From Kozakia baliensis (GTDB taxonomy: Bacteria > Pseudomonadota > Alphaproteobacteria > Acetobacterales > Acetobacteraceae), in contig NZ_CP014675.1 in the NCBI RefSeq assembly GCF_001787335.1, forward strand, positions 124,001 through 188,000: 64,000 nt of DNA, written 5' to 3'. The notes beneath the pieces are model-generated. The model did not search any database and was not told where the DNA came from. It was given only the letters and a program-made list of their open reading frames with translations. Both the position numbers and the translations under genes were made by a program. Of this stretch, positions 1 to 8,290 are shown piece by piece; within the stretch, counting starts at the first letter, position 1; each line of letters opens with the position of its first letter.

Positions 1-109
1 TATGGTCCTGATCTCCTGTGCCTTTTTGCCTATTTTTGCAGATCGCTCGACGCAAGTTTATTGTCCGGAACTGGCAGAAGAAATGAATGCGGCGCGAAGG
101 CAGCAGTAA

Positions 110-292
110 TTCCGCAGGCCATACCGCGTATTGGAGCGCTATCTCCAGCGCGAGGAAGACGTCCTTCACGTCATCGCCAAGGAAGTCGAAGATCTGACGC
201 TCTTGCTGGCGACCGTCGGTTAGTCCGTGGCGGTGAAAGGGCAAGCGGCGAATGACAGGGCGATTGCGGTTAAAGCACGGGATTTCCGATGA
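110..292 (+). pseudogene. dnaE2: Decayed C-terminal end of error-prone DNA polymerase DnaE2
   Basis: One reading frame gives YRVLERYLQREEDVLHVIAK followed by EVEDLTLLLATVG, an in-frame stop, and then a continuation ending KARDFR before TGA. The pattern of an LQREE.V.HVIA strand and a terminal RDFR is how DnaE2 (ImuC), the SOS mutagenesis polymerase, usually ends. The same frame has stops at 107 and near 224, and no start or catalytic region is visible, so it can only be a remnant. The identification rests on a short tail and my memory of the family. Confidence 0.4.
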
Positions 293-800
293 GTGATGGG
301 TCGGTGAAGAAGGAGGCGTTGGGGCTAATAGAATAAATCGACAGCGGTGCGTTCTTTACTTTAACAAGAGAAATTATAGAAAGTGGGTCATGTCGAATTT
401 ATAGTAAAGTGCGCACTGTGATTCTGTTTTTCATATGAAATTATGTTTTAATCGCGCCATAAGCGATTTGACACTGTCTCTGTGTTAGCGTTTTGTTCCT
501 TGTATGCATTTAAGATCAACAAAGTTCAATCCAGATATAGCCAACTTAGCGATCGACGAGACAGCCGCTCCTATGGAGAGCCATGCCGTGGGTAGACTTA
601 ATCGTCAAAGCTTACGGCGTCGGTGGCTGCTATGGCTTATGTCCGCTCAACGAAACAAGCTGCGGGCCGTCGTGATCATGGCCCTGCTGACGTCAATATT
701 TGCGATCACTGTGACGCTCTGTAGAAGTGTCTGAAGAGCGTTCAAAGAACGACCACAGGCTCTCAACGTTAACCCAATCGTTTTGCTATTGCGGCTTTCC
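293..800. other. Stretch with no convincing gene
   Basis: AT-richer DNA between the dnaE2 scrap and the first IS6-type element. A 76-codon open frame at 504-734 has no recognisable motif and no good ribosome binding site. I see no RNA gene or clear repeat. It may be old promoter or degraded coding DNA. Confidence 0.5.
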
Positions 801-1598
801 GGTGCTGTCACATTAACTCTGACCTGTGATAGGCTGGGCTGATGAGTGCTGGATCTGTGAGCTACAAACGACATCGTTTTCCGAGTGAGCTGATCGCGCA
901 TGCGGTATGGCTGTATTTCCGGTTTCCCCTGAGCTTTCGTCTGATTGAGGAGATGCTGCTCAAACGCGGGATTGTCGTGTCGTATGAGACGATCCGCCGG
1001 TGGAGCCTAAAATTTGGAGTGGCCTTTGCCCGCTCGCTGCGCCGTAAGGCCGCCAGACCCGGGGATATCTGGCATCTCGACGAGGTCCGGGTCGTGATCC
1101 ATGGCCGGCCACACTGGCTGTGGCGCGCCGTCGATCAGGACGGTTACGTTCTCGACGAAATCCTGCAGACCCGAAGGAACACCAAAGCCGCAAGGCGACT
1201 GCTGACGCGGCTGCTGAAAAAGCAGGGTATCCGGCCCGCGCGCTTGGTCACCGACAAGCTGGGCTCTTACGGGGCGGCCAGACGTAAACTGAGGCTCACG
1301 GCCCGGCATCTATCCCACAAGGGCCTGAACAACAGGGCGGAGAACAGCCATCTGCCACTGCGAAAACGCGAACGGGTCATGCAGAAATTCCGCTCACCTG
1401 GGGGATGCCAGCGCTTCGTCTTCGTTTTCTCCGCCGTCCGCAACCTCTTCGTCCCGCCCCACTCCATCGACAATGCCCTCTCCCGGCACATCCACCGGAT
1501 CAGGGCTTTCGTCCAGTGGAACAACGCTACCGCGCTTACCGCCTGAATGCGTCAACACCGAGAGGAGCTCAACAAACCAAAGTTAATGTGACAGCACC
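801..1598 (+). mobile_element. IS6-type insertion sequence, copy A (798 bp, complete)
   Basis: The element is bounded by near-perfect terminal inverted repeats beginning GGTGCTGTCACATTAACT. The eight bases outside the left end (GGCTTTCC) and right end (TGTCGTTT) differ, so there is no target duplication. The right end abuts a 73-bp piece of another copy in opposite orientation. Its transposase variants (LLKRG, TARHL, FVFVFS) match copy H at 56210-57007, making A and H one sub-lineage. Confidence 0.93.
842..1546 (+). CDS. IS6-family DDE transposase (copy A)
   Basis: A 234-residue transposase with an N-terminal zinc-ribbon/helix region and a DDE catalytic core. The core is seen as D in DIWHLDEVRVVIHG, D in VTDKLGSYGAAR and E in NNRAENSHLPLRKRER. 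It catalyses replicative transposition through cointegrates, as known for the IS6/IS26 family. Length matches the family (about 230-240 residues). The start ATG lies 41 bp inside the left end of the element. It appears intact. Confidence 0.93.
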   Translation: MSAGSVSYKRHRFPSELIAHAVWLYFRFPLSFRLIEEMLLKRGIVVSYETIRRWSLKFGVAFARSLRRKAARPGDIWHLDEVRVVIHGRPHWLWRAVDQDGYVLDEILQTRRNTKAARRLLTRLLKKQGIRPARLVTDKLGSYGAARRKLRLTARHLSHKGLNNRAENSHLPLRKRERVMQKFRSPGGCQRFVFVFSAVRNLFVPPHSIDNALSRHIHRIRAFVQWNNATALTA

Positions 1599-1671
1599 TG
1601 TCGTTTGTAGCTCACAGATCCAGCGCTCATCAGCGGAGACTATCACAGGTCAGAGTTAATGTGACAGCGCC
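1599..1671 (-). mobile_element. 73-bp left-end fragment of an IS6-type element
   Basis: Reading on the minus strand, this is the outer left end of the same IS6-type element: terminal repeat with one change, then the leader and the first codons of the transposase. It stops exactly where the right end of copy A begins. The arrangement is a head-on scar left by insertion or deletion next to an older copy. Confidence 0.85.
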
Positions 1672-1672
1672 T

Positions 1673-1855
1673 GCCCATGTCGTGGGCATCTTTCCCAACG
1701 AGGCTTCCATCGTCCGCCTGATCGCCGCCGTGCTGCTGGAAGCCAACGACGAATGGCAAATCCAGGTCCGATACATGCAGACCGAGCCCATGGCAGCTCT
1801 CATGAGCCCCGCAATCAATGCTCAACCAGCACAGATTTCCACCGACGCCGCGTGA
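1673..1855 (+). pseudogene. C-terminal remnant of an IS256-family transposase
   Basis: The frame reads AHVVGIFPNEASIVRLIAAV then LLEANDEWQIQVRYMQTEP, ending at a TGA. The phrase FPNE..IVRL..A.LLE.NDEW is the characteristic tail of Mutator/IS256 transposases. The catalytic domain is missing, and the fragment begins at the edge of the IS6 scrap. It is not the same lineage as the intact IS256 element at 48705-50104, whose C-terminus differs. Confidence 0.8.
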
Positions 1856-1884
1856 TCCCGTGCGCACTGGCACGCAGAACGCAC

Positions 1885-2007
1885 TCATCGAACCCGCTCA
1901 ACGGCTGCGACAATGAAATGCGCCATATCGTCAGCAGGAAGCCATGACTTCAGATCCGGCGGCAAAAGATATAGTTGAGACCGGTCAAACGGGGTGAAGC
2001 TGCTCAT
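1885..2007 (-). pseudogene. N-terminal remnant of an IS1182-type transposase
   Basis: A 40-codon frame starting ATG reads MSSFTPFDRSQLYLLPPDLK, then SWLPADDMAHFIVAAVERVR and a stop. The FDRSQ..LLPPDL..WLP.D..A.F motif marks the start of IS1182-family transposases, which normally run to about 450-500 residues. Everything downstream is gone. A C-terminal piece of a transposase of this family lies on the other strand at 7443-8140. Whether both came from one element cannot be told from the sequence. Confidence 0.7.
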
Positions 2008-2153
2008 CACACCATTTTACAACTTCACCCCTTCACAGGTTATCCCAACCCGACAGCTAGTCCGGGGGAAGTTAAATTCTTTTATTGTAGGAAACTCTCG
2101 GTACATCCCCTTCTTGCCTTTTGATCGATTATCGAGAAGAGGAACTCAGAGCC

Positions 2154-2963
2154 GTGCCATATATCACAACAAATGATGGCGTCCGGTTGTATTACGAGGA
2201 AAAAGGACAGGGCCGTCCTTTGCTCATGATCCATGGATGGACGTTTAGTAATCGGTTTTTTTATAAAAATATTGAGCCGCTCTCTGAACACGCACGCGTG
2301 ATTACCATAGACCTCCGCGGTCATGGTCAGTCCGATAAACCAAGTCATGGTTACCGTATCTCACGCCTCGCGGCCGATCTGCGAGCTTTTCTATCTGTCC
2401 TCGATTTGCAAGACGTTACCGTTTTGGGATGGTCCCTCGGCTGTCCGGTTATTTGGAGTTATCTCGAACTCTTTGGGCAAGAACAAATACGCGATGCTAT
2501 CTTTGTGCAACAAACACCAAGACAATATTACACACCCAATTGGAAGTTAGGTCACGCTGCCTGCTACGATCAAGCAGGACTGACATTTACGCAGCAGCAA
2601 CTAACTTTAAACTCTGACGCGTTTGATGAGCAAAACCTTACAAGTTGTCTTCAACACACTCTCCCTCAAGAAGAAAGGGATATTCTCCTTAAAGAGATGA
2701 AGAAGTGCCCAACGTATGCAAGATCGGCCCTGATGGAAGATCATACCGTGCATGACTGGCGCGATCTTCTACCCCATCTAGAAATACCTGCTCTGGTGAT
2801 GGTGGCAAGAAAGGACAAAGTTTTAAATCCTGATGGTCCTGCGTGGGTCGCAAAAAACATGCCTAACGCTCAAGCGGTCACCTTTGAGGACAGTGCGCAT
2901 ATGCTTTTTATCGATGAAGCGGAAAAATTTAACCGTTCTGTTCTTTCATACCTCAATCGTTAA
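2154..2963 (+). CDS. Alpha/beta hydrolase
   Basis: A 269-residue hydrolase of the haloperoxidase/epoxide-hydrolase-like fold. It shows the oxyanion-hole HGW near residue 28, nucleophile elbow GWSLG with Ser94, a late Asp in ARKDKVL and the catalytic His in SAHMLF near the C-terminus. I chose the GTG at 2154 because an AGAGGAA sits about 9 bases upstream; an in-frame ATG at 2121 would add 11 unconvincing residues. No signal peptide is evident, so it is likely cytosolic. It is followed 12 bases later by a sugar-isomerase-like gene, suggesting an operon acting on an ester, lactone or similar small molecule. Substrate unknown. Confidence 0.85.
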   Translation: MPYITTNDGVRLYYEEKGQGRPLLMIHGWTFSNRFFYKNIEPLSEHARVITIDLRGHGQSDKPSHGYRISRLAADLRAFLSVLDLQDVTVLGWSLGCPVIWSYLELFGQEQIRDAIFVQQTPRQYYTPNWKLGHAACYDQAGLTFTQQQLTLNSDAFDEQNLTSCLQHTLPQEERDILLKEMKKCPTYARSALMEDHTVHDWRDLLPHLEIPALVMVARKDKVLNPDGPAWVAKNMPNAQAVTFEDSAHMLFIDEAEKFNRSVLSYLNR

Positions 2964-2975
2964 AGTAATATATCC

Positions 2976-3839
2976 ATGTCAAACGATCAAAAAATGCCAT
3001 TCCTGTTCGGCATGAATGAATTTACGACACAGCCGTGGTCATTCGAAGAGGATGTGGCGCGTTATAAAGCGCTCGGGGTCGACGCCATCGAGATATGCGA
3101 AGCGAAACTCGATCGTTCTCGCGCGGGCGAGCAAATTGAATTTGCCAGCGAGACGGGTTTGATAATCAGTGCGATACAACCAGCGGTGCGCACTTTTTTT
3201 GGAAGTAAAATGGTTCCTTCTCCTTTCGAGCCGAATGCCCGGGCAGATGCCTTTGAGTACAGTCTAAAAAGCTTGGCACCTTATGCACCGGGTTCAGTAT
3301 TTATTTGCAACACCGGCGCGCCGCCAAATGGGAATATCCAGTTCGTTCTTGACGAAACCATCCGTTATTTGCGTAGACTTTGTCCTATTGCCCTGGATCT
3401 CGGCGTTTCGTTGGCTTTAGAACCATTGAACCCTGTTTCAATGAATCTCGAAAGCGCGATCTGCACAATCGCTCAAACTATGGACATCATCGACGGCGTT
3501 GGGCATCCAGCAATAGGTCTCTGTTTAGATTACTGGAACATCTGGCAAGAAGATAATGTCGAAGCGCAAATAAGCCGCGCGGGTTCTAAAATCAGCGTCT
3601 TGCAAGCTAGCGACTGGCGCGTTCCTCTTTCCGGTGCGGATCGATTGATTCCAGGTGACGGATCCATCCCGCTCGGGACCTTGCTTAGAGCTACCCATGA
3701 CGCTGGTTACCGCGGTGCTTGCACCGTGGAAATCTTTTCGGATGGCGTCCCAGACAGCCTTTACCGAGACGATCTGCAACAAGTCATACAGAAAAGCCGT
3801 TTAGGGTTGGAAGATGCCTGGGAAAATATTCCCAGATAA
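2976..3839 (+). CDS. Xylose-isomerase-like TIM-barrel protein (sugar phosphate isomerase/epimerase family)
   Basis: A 287-residue protein of the AP endonuclease 2/xylose isomerase-like TIM-barrel superfamily. Candidate metal-ligand positions are the Glu in LALEPLNP, Asp in LCLDYWNIW, and Glu in CTVEIFSDG near the end, as in hydroxypyruvate isomerase and inosose dehydratase relatives. It begins 12 bases after the hydrolase stop and ends at a strong terminator, so the two genes probably form a bicistronic catabolic operon. The substrate cannot be assigned from sequence alone. Confidence 0.82.
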   Translation: MSNDQKMPFLFGMNEFTTQPWSFEEDVARYKALGVDAIEICEAKLDRSRAGEQIEFASETGLIISAIQPAVRTFFGSKMVPSPFEPNARADAFEYSLKSLAPYAPGSVFICNTGAPPNGNIQFVLDETIRYLRRLCPIALDLGVSLALEPLNPVSMNLESAICTIAQTMDIIDGVGHPAIGLCLDYWNIWQEDNVEAQISRAGSKISVLQASDWRVPLSGADRLIPGDGSIPLGTLLRATHDAGYRGACTVEIFSDGVPDSLYRDDLQQVIQKSRLGLEDAWENIPR

Positions 3840-3844
3840 AATCG

Positions 3845-3894
3845 CTCCGCATGCATTTTTGCCAGAACACAAATGCATGCGGGAGTTTTCTTTT
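3845..3894. terminator. Rho-independent terminator between convergent genes
   Basis: The arms CTCCGCATGCATTT (3845-3858) and AAATGCATGCGGGAG (3871-3885) pair with a single bulge and are followed by a T-rich run (3886-3894). It sits between the stop of the isomerase-like gene on the plus strand and the stop of the oxidoreductase on the minus strand. Confidence 0.8.
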
Positions 3895-3944
3895 CAGAAA
3901 TCCACAGTCATTCAGGTAACGCAACTTTTGCTTTCAGATATCAC

Positions 3945-6254
3945 TCAAACAATCATTCGTCTGCCACCCGTTTTATGAATTGTAACAGGAATGGATTTGG
4001 CGGCTGGTGTGTGACTCCCGATAGCATAATGTTCTAAGGGCAGTAGATTGTTGGCTTCTGGGTAATAGGCTCCCAAACAGCCAATTGGTATGTCATATGG
4101 AATGATGGTCAAATCGCCGTGGCGACGCTCGATGCCATCGCGTGCGACCGTTCGTAGTTCAACTTGATCGCCTTTGGAAAAATTCAGCCGTTCGATATCG
4201 ACAGGATTCATAAACACGATATCTCGCGTCTGATGAATACCTCGGAATCGGTCCGTATATCCGTAAATAGTCGTATTGAACTGATCATTGCTGCGGAGCG
4301 TCATGAGGCGAAAGACATCGCATCCAGGATCTGGCAAATCACGATCTTCTCCAAGGGACGTCGGCGTTACAAAATTGGCCTTACCTGTATCGGTATCCCA
4401 TTGCCGATGCCTTGCACTCAGCGGTCGTTGAAATCCGCCGGGTTCCCACATGCGGCTTTCATAATCGTGGAAAATATCTGGGTAAGTTTTCGAAATGGCT
4501 TCCCGAATCAGGCTATAATCCTCCATCCACTTACCCCAAGGCACTTTGGAATTCTCCGACAACGTCGCCTTTGCCAGTTCGGCAATCAGCCTTGTTTCGC
4601 TGATGAGATGCGGAGAAGCGGGCGTTCGAACGCCACGGTTTCCGTGGATACAGCCGGATGTATCTTCCATCGAAAGCGATTGTGGGCCTTTCGAGGTCTT
4701 GTCTATTTCCGTTCGACCCAGGACAGGAAGAATATAGCTGATCTTGCCGGGCAAAAGCTGGCTGCGGTTGAGTTTGGTGGCGATATTGATGGTAAGATTC
4801 ATATGTCGCCACGCTTTTTCCATCCGTACGCGATCTGGAACGGCGCGCGCGAAATTGCCACCCAACATGACGAATGCCCGTATTTTTCCATCCAGTATGG
4901 CTTCGCACGCTTCTATCGTATCCAGTCCTTTTTCAGAAGGCGGCTCAAAAGAATATTGCTCCGCCAGCCGTTTCAGCGGCACCAGTTCGGGTTTTTCCGT
5001 AATGCCGACAGTGCGCTGTCCTTGCACATTGGAATGTCCTCTCACCGGGCAAATACCCGCGCCAGTTTTGCCGATATTGCCTTTTAGAAGCAGGAGATTG
5101 GCCAACATCCGGACAGTCTCGACGCCAGCGCGATGTTGAGTGAGGCCCATGCCGTAAACGGCAATGGCTGTTTTGGCGCTGCTGTATGTTACCGCGGTTG
5201 CCGTCAGTGCTTCCCGGCGAAGACCGGACTCTCGTTCGATGGTCAACCAGTTCTGACGTGACAGCCATTGGATAAAACTCTCAAATCCATGGCAATGTTC
5301 CTTGATAAACTCCCAATCCAAAATCGCTGCCTCGTGAGCTTGCCGCTTTTGCTCATCCAGTTCAATAAGGGCTTTGCAAACCCCCGTCAGTGCCGCGAGG
5401 TCGCCTCCAATACGGACTTGGTTATAGGAAGAAGATATCGTTGTCTCTTCTCCTGTCAGCATTTCTTGGGGGGACTGAGGATTGGTAAACCGTTCCAACC
5501 CTCTTTCTCGCAAAGGATTGTAGGTAATGATGGGCACGCCGCGGCGGCGGGCTTCTTGAAGAGGATGAAGAATGCGAGGACTATTGCTTCCCGCATTCTG
5601 TCCGAAGAAAAGAATACATTCTGTTTTTGCAAAATCTTCCAATGTCACGGTTCCAACCGGAACGCCGATACTGTGAGGAAGAGCCACAGATGTCGTCTCA
5701 TGGCACATATTCGAACTATCGGGAAGATTATTGTTGCCATAGAGGCGAGCAAAAAGACCGTAAATGTAACTTACTTCGTTTGAAGAACGTCCCGAACTGT
5801 AAAAGACAACGTTTTTAGGGTCCTTCACGGCTAGTAGCTCGGCGGCGATTTCTTCAATCGCCCTTCCCCAGGAAACCGGAATGTATTTATCCTGATCACC
5901 ATCATACCGCATGGGATGAGTCAGGCGTCCAGCCTGTTCGAGATGATAATCATCCCATGTCAGCAATTCCGTTACGGTGTGGTCTTTGAAAAATTCAGGG
6001 GTACAACGATGACTGGTAATTTCCCACGCTGTTGCCTTGGCGCCATTTTCGCAAAATTCGAAGGGAAGTGGTGTTGCCGGTTTGATCCAGGCGCAACTGA
6101 CACACTGAAATCCGTCCACTTTGTTCTGGCGGGTTAAAGCGAGACCCGCCGAAGCAGGATTGCCCTCGCGACGTAGAATATTGCCTACCGAGCGCGCCGA
6201 CCCCCATCCACCGGAAGGACCTTTATAAGGGCGGTATATTTGGCGTGATGGCAT
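3945..6254 (-). CDS. FdhF/YdeP-type molybdopterin oxidoreductase (copy 1)
   Basis: A 769-residue member of the YdeP branch of formate-dehydrogenase-like molybdoenzymes. The N-terminus carries GPSGGWGSA, a Cys pair in FQCVSCAW and a third Cys in FEFCENGAKA, the reduced cluster region typical of this branch. MCHETTS near residue 190 places Cys where formate dehydrogenases carry Cys or Sec. Later blocks GMGLTQH, GNIGKTGAGICPVRGHSNVQ and LGGNFARAVPD are guanine-dinucleotide cofactor-binding segments. I chose ATG 6254 (MPSRQIYRPYKGP); an upstream TTG would add 13 residues. No Tat signal is seen, so it is probably cytoplasmic. The physiological substrate of YdeP proteins is not settled. A homologue lies at 9039-11342. 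Confidence 0.88.
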   Translation of the reverse strand: MPSRQIYRPYKGPSGGWGSARSVGNILRREGNPASAGLALTRQNKVDGFQCVSCAWIKPATPLPFEFCENGAKATAWEITSHRCTPEFFKDHTVTELLTWDDYHLEQAGRLTHPMRYDGDQDKYIPVSWGRAIEEIAAELLAVKDPKNVVFYSSGRSSNEVSYIYGLFARLYGNNNLPDSSNMCHETTSVALPHSIGVPVGTVTLEDFAKTECILFFGQNAGSNSPRILHPLQEARRRGVPIITYNPLRERGLERFTNPQSPQEMLTGEETTISSSYNQVRIGGDLAALTGVCKALIELDEQKRQAHEAAILDWEFIKEHCHGFESFIQWLSRQNWLTIERESGLRREALTATAVTYSSAKTAIAVYGMGLTQHRAGVETVRMLANLLLLKGNIGKTGAGICPVRGHSNVQGQRTVGITEKPELVPLKRLAEQYSFEPPSEKGLDTIEACEAILDGKIRAFVMLGGNFARAVPDRVRMEKAWRHMNLTINIATKLNRSQLLPGKISYILPVLGRTEIDKTSKGPQSLSMEDTSGCIHGNRGVRTPASPHLISETRLIAELAKATLSENSKVPWGKWMEDYSLIREAISKTYPDIFHDYESRMWEPGGFQRPLSARHRQWDTDTGKANFVTPTSLGEDRDLPDPGCDVFRLMTLRSNDQFNTTIYGYTDRFRGIHQTRDIVFMNPVDIERLNFSKGDQVELRTVARDGIERRHGDLTIIPYDIPIGCLGAYYPEANNLLPLEHYAIGSHTPAAKSIPVTIHKTGGRRMIV

Positions 6255-6358
6255 GAGAAATATCGCTTCAATGAGGAAAGAGCCCTTTTGCAACGCAACG
6301 AGCCAGCGGACGTTGCCCTAAGAAACCATCCTTCTGCCTTGAACGTAAGGAGATTTTT

Positions 6359-6535
6359 ATGCCGACGCGCTCCTATCTGCTGAAAAAGGACCGGCAAAGC
6401 AGCCCGTCAAAGCTTGTATTGCTCTTTCATCAGCAAATTGTTCCATTCCTCATCAATTTTTGTGGAAGAATTGAGGGAGGATTTGAAGAAATAAGAGTGA
6501 AGCGGCGCTCAAGGCCGTCAATCGCGCCGATTTGA
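6359..6535 (+). CDS. Small open frame of unknown status
   Basis: A 58-codon frame (MPTRSYLLKKDRQSSPSK...) preceded by an AAGGAGA six bases before ATG. It runs divergently from the oxidoreductase at 3945-6254. The composition is basic and one segment is hydrophobic. I do not recognise it, and the good ribosome binding site is the only support. It overlaps no other proposed gene. Confidence 0.25.
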   Translation: MPTRSYLLKKDRQSSPSKLVLLFHQQIVPFLINFCGRIEGGFEEIRVKRRSRPSIAPI

Positions 6536-6541
6536 AGGCCT

Positions 6542-6645
6542 CTACCATGCCGAAATAATATCCGACACGGATGCAATTTCGACCTGTTGACTAAACCGAT
6601 CATGATAAAGGTCGATAAGGGCGTCGTGTCCCTGGTCCGCAGAAC
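6542..6645 (-). pseudogene. C-terminal fragment of an unidentified protein, cut by IS copy B
   Basis: The minus-strand frame entering from the IS edge reads SADQGHDALIDLYHDRFSQQ then VEIASVSDIISAW and a stop. The residue composition looks like real coding sequence, but I cannot place the family. It ends exactly at the left end of the IS6-type element, consistent with truncation by that element. Confidence 0.3.
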
Positions 6646-7441
6646 GGAGCTGTCACGTTAACTGTAGTATGGTAGAGAGGAGTGATGAGCAAAGAGGTTG
6701 TGAGCTACAAAAGGCATCGTTTTCCACGCGAAGTGATCGCGCATGCGGTATGGCTGTATTTCCGATTCCCGCTGAGTTTCCGCCTGATTGAGGAGATGCT
6801 GCTCGAACGCGGTCTCATTGTGTCGTATGAAACGATCCGTCGCTGGAGCCAGAAGTTCGGAGCGGCCTTTGCCCGCTCGCTGCGCCGCAAGGCTGCCAGA
6901 CCCGGGGATATCTGGCATCTCGACGAGGTCCGGATCGTGATCCATGGCCAGCCACACTGGCTGTGGCGCGCCGTTGATCAGGATGGCTATATCCTTGACG
7001 AGATCCTGCAGAGCCGCAGGAACACCCAAGCCGCCCAGCGTCTGCTGACGCGGCTGCTGAAAAAGCAGGGTATCCGGCCCGCGCGCATGGTCACCGACAA
7101 ACTGGGATCCTACGGTGCGGCCAGACGGAAACTGAGGCTCACGGTCCGGCATCTATCCCACAAGGGCCTGAACAACAGGGCGGAGAACAGCCATCTGCCA
7201 CTGCGAAAACGCGAACGGATCATGCAGAAATTCCGCTCTCCCGGAGGCTGCCAGCGCTTCGTCTCCGTCTTCTCCGCCGTCCGCAACCTCTTCATCCCGC
7301 CCGCCTCCATCGACAACGCCCTGGCCCGTCACATCCATCGTATCCGCGCCTTCGCCCAATGGAACAAGGCCACCCTGCTGACAGCCTGAAAACTTCACGG
7401 CAGAGCGTTACTCAACACACTACAGTTAACGTGACAGCTCC
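6646..7441 (+). mobile_element. IS6-type insertion sequence, divergent copy B (796 bp)
   Basis: The terminal inverted repeats are GGAGCTGTCACGTTAACTGT (6646 onward) and its complement ending at 7441. They differ from the other copies in having ACGTTAACTGT in place of ACATTAACTCT. Flanks (CGCAGAAC left, GATGGAAC right) do not match, so there is no target duplication. This is a related but distinct element; its right end has cut into an IS1182-type transposase gene. Confidence 0.9.
6682..7389 (+). CDS. IS6-family DDE transposase (copy B, divergent)
   Basis: A 235-residue transposase closely related to the other IS6-type copies but with scattered substitutions (MMSKEVVSYKRHRFPREVI at the start, LQSRRNTQAAQRLLTRLL in the middle). 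The D, D and E catalytic residues are all present in the same motifs. It starts about 36 bp inside the element. No frameshift or stop is visible, so it is probably functional. Confidence 0.92.
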   Translation: MMSKEVVSYKRHRFPREVIAHAVWLYFRFPLSFRLIEEMLLERGLIVSYETIRRWSQKFGAAFARSLRRKAARPGDIWHLDEVRIVIHGQPHWLWRAVDQDGYILDEILQSRRNTQAAQRLLTRLLKKQGIRPARMVTDKLGSYGAARRKLRLTVRHLSHKGLNNRAENSHLPLRKRERIMQKFRSPGGCQRFVSVFSAVRNLFIPPASIDNALARHIHRIRAFAQWNKATLLTA

Positions 7442-7442
7442 G

Positions 7443-8140
7443 ATGGAACAGGCAGAGCGCGCGGACGCCACAGACAGTGATCTACAGGCTCTGCCCGAAG
7501 AACTTGCCCGTCGGGAAACGCTGAAAGCGAAGCTGGACGAAGCCTGCGCCCGACTGGAAGCCGATGCGAAGGCGCAGGCCGAGGCGGCGCGACCCGCATA
7601 CGAGAAGAAAAAAGCCACTTATGATGCAAAAACAGGGCGTCGCGGCCGGGCGCCGAAGGCAGCCAGCTGATTGTGACAACCGACGTTGTCGCCACCTCAG
7701 CAGACGCACCATCTTTTGTCGACACGGTGCTGTCGATGGAAAACACGATCGGTCTCCCGGAAACGGTGCTCGCCGATACCGGTTACGCCAGCTGGCAGGC
7801 GGTCCGGGAATTACGAGAAAAGAATATCGATCCGCTGGTCGCCATCGGACGGCCTTGCGCCCGCAGGCCTTATGACTTCCGGCCGCCTCCTGAAGACAGG
7901 GAACCGCGCCGGATCACCGAACCGTGGCGGATTGCCATGAAAACAAGACTGGAAACCACACAGGTCCGAGACCTCTACAGACTACGAAAACAGACCGTTG
8001 AACCGGTCTTTGGAATTATCAAAAGTGTCATGGGTTTCAGGAGATTCAGCCTGCGTGGCCTTGCAAAAGTCACAACTGAATGGACACTCGTCGCACTCGC
8101 ATACAACTGCAAAAGAATGGCGCGGCTTCAGGCAGCATAA
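7443..8140 (+). pseudogene. C-terminal part of an IS1182-type transposase with internal deletion
   Basis: The first frame (7443-7670) is a charged coiled-coil-like stretch, MEQAERADATDSDLQALPEE and onward to KTGRRGRAPKAAS and a stop. The next frame resumes as GSQLIVTTDVVATSADAPSF and continues to the tail LRKQTVEPVFGIIKSVMGFR, ending LVALAYNCKRMARL. Intact family members have about 40-50 further residues between RGRAPK and LIV, so a deletion with frameshift has fused the two parts near 7662. The 5' half was removed by IS copy B. Confidence 0.8.
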
Positions 8141-8174
8141 GCCCGCTCAGCCGCGGCGTTATCAGCCCCCAATG

Positions 8175-8194
8175 CCCAATCCGACAGGTTGCTA
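8175..8194 (+). repeat. Probable right end of the IS1182-type element
   Basis: CCCAATCCGACAGGTTGCTA lies about 35 bp after the transposase stop. The same 20 bases with one change occur in inverted orientation at 13969-13988, next to an IS630 and an IS6 end. Its position after the gene and its recurrence at another IS junction suggest a terminal repeat. Confidence 0.45.
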
Positions 8195-8290
8195 GACGAA
8201 GAAAGAGAACTGCCTTACCAATAGCCATTGTAAGACGATGTGCCCTAATGGAAGGGAAATTATCGTGACGAAGCTATTGCGTCCAAAGGA

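Noticed and set aside
504-734. A 76-codon frame before IS copy A
   Set aside because: No good ribosome binding site, no recognisable motif and a neighbourhood of decayed DNA.
4164-5087. A 307-codon plus-strand frame
   Set aside because: Antisense to the molybdopterin oxidoreductase; the peptide has no family motif.
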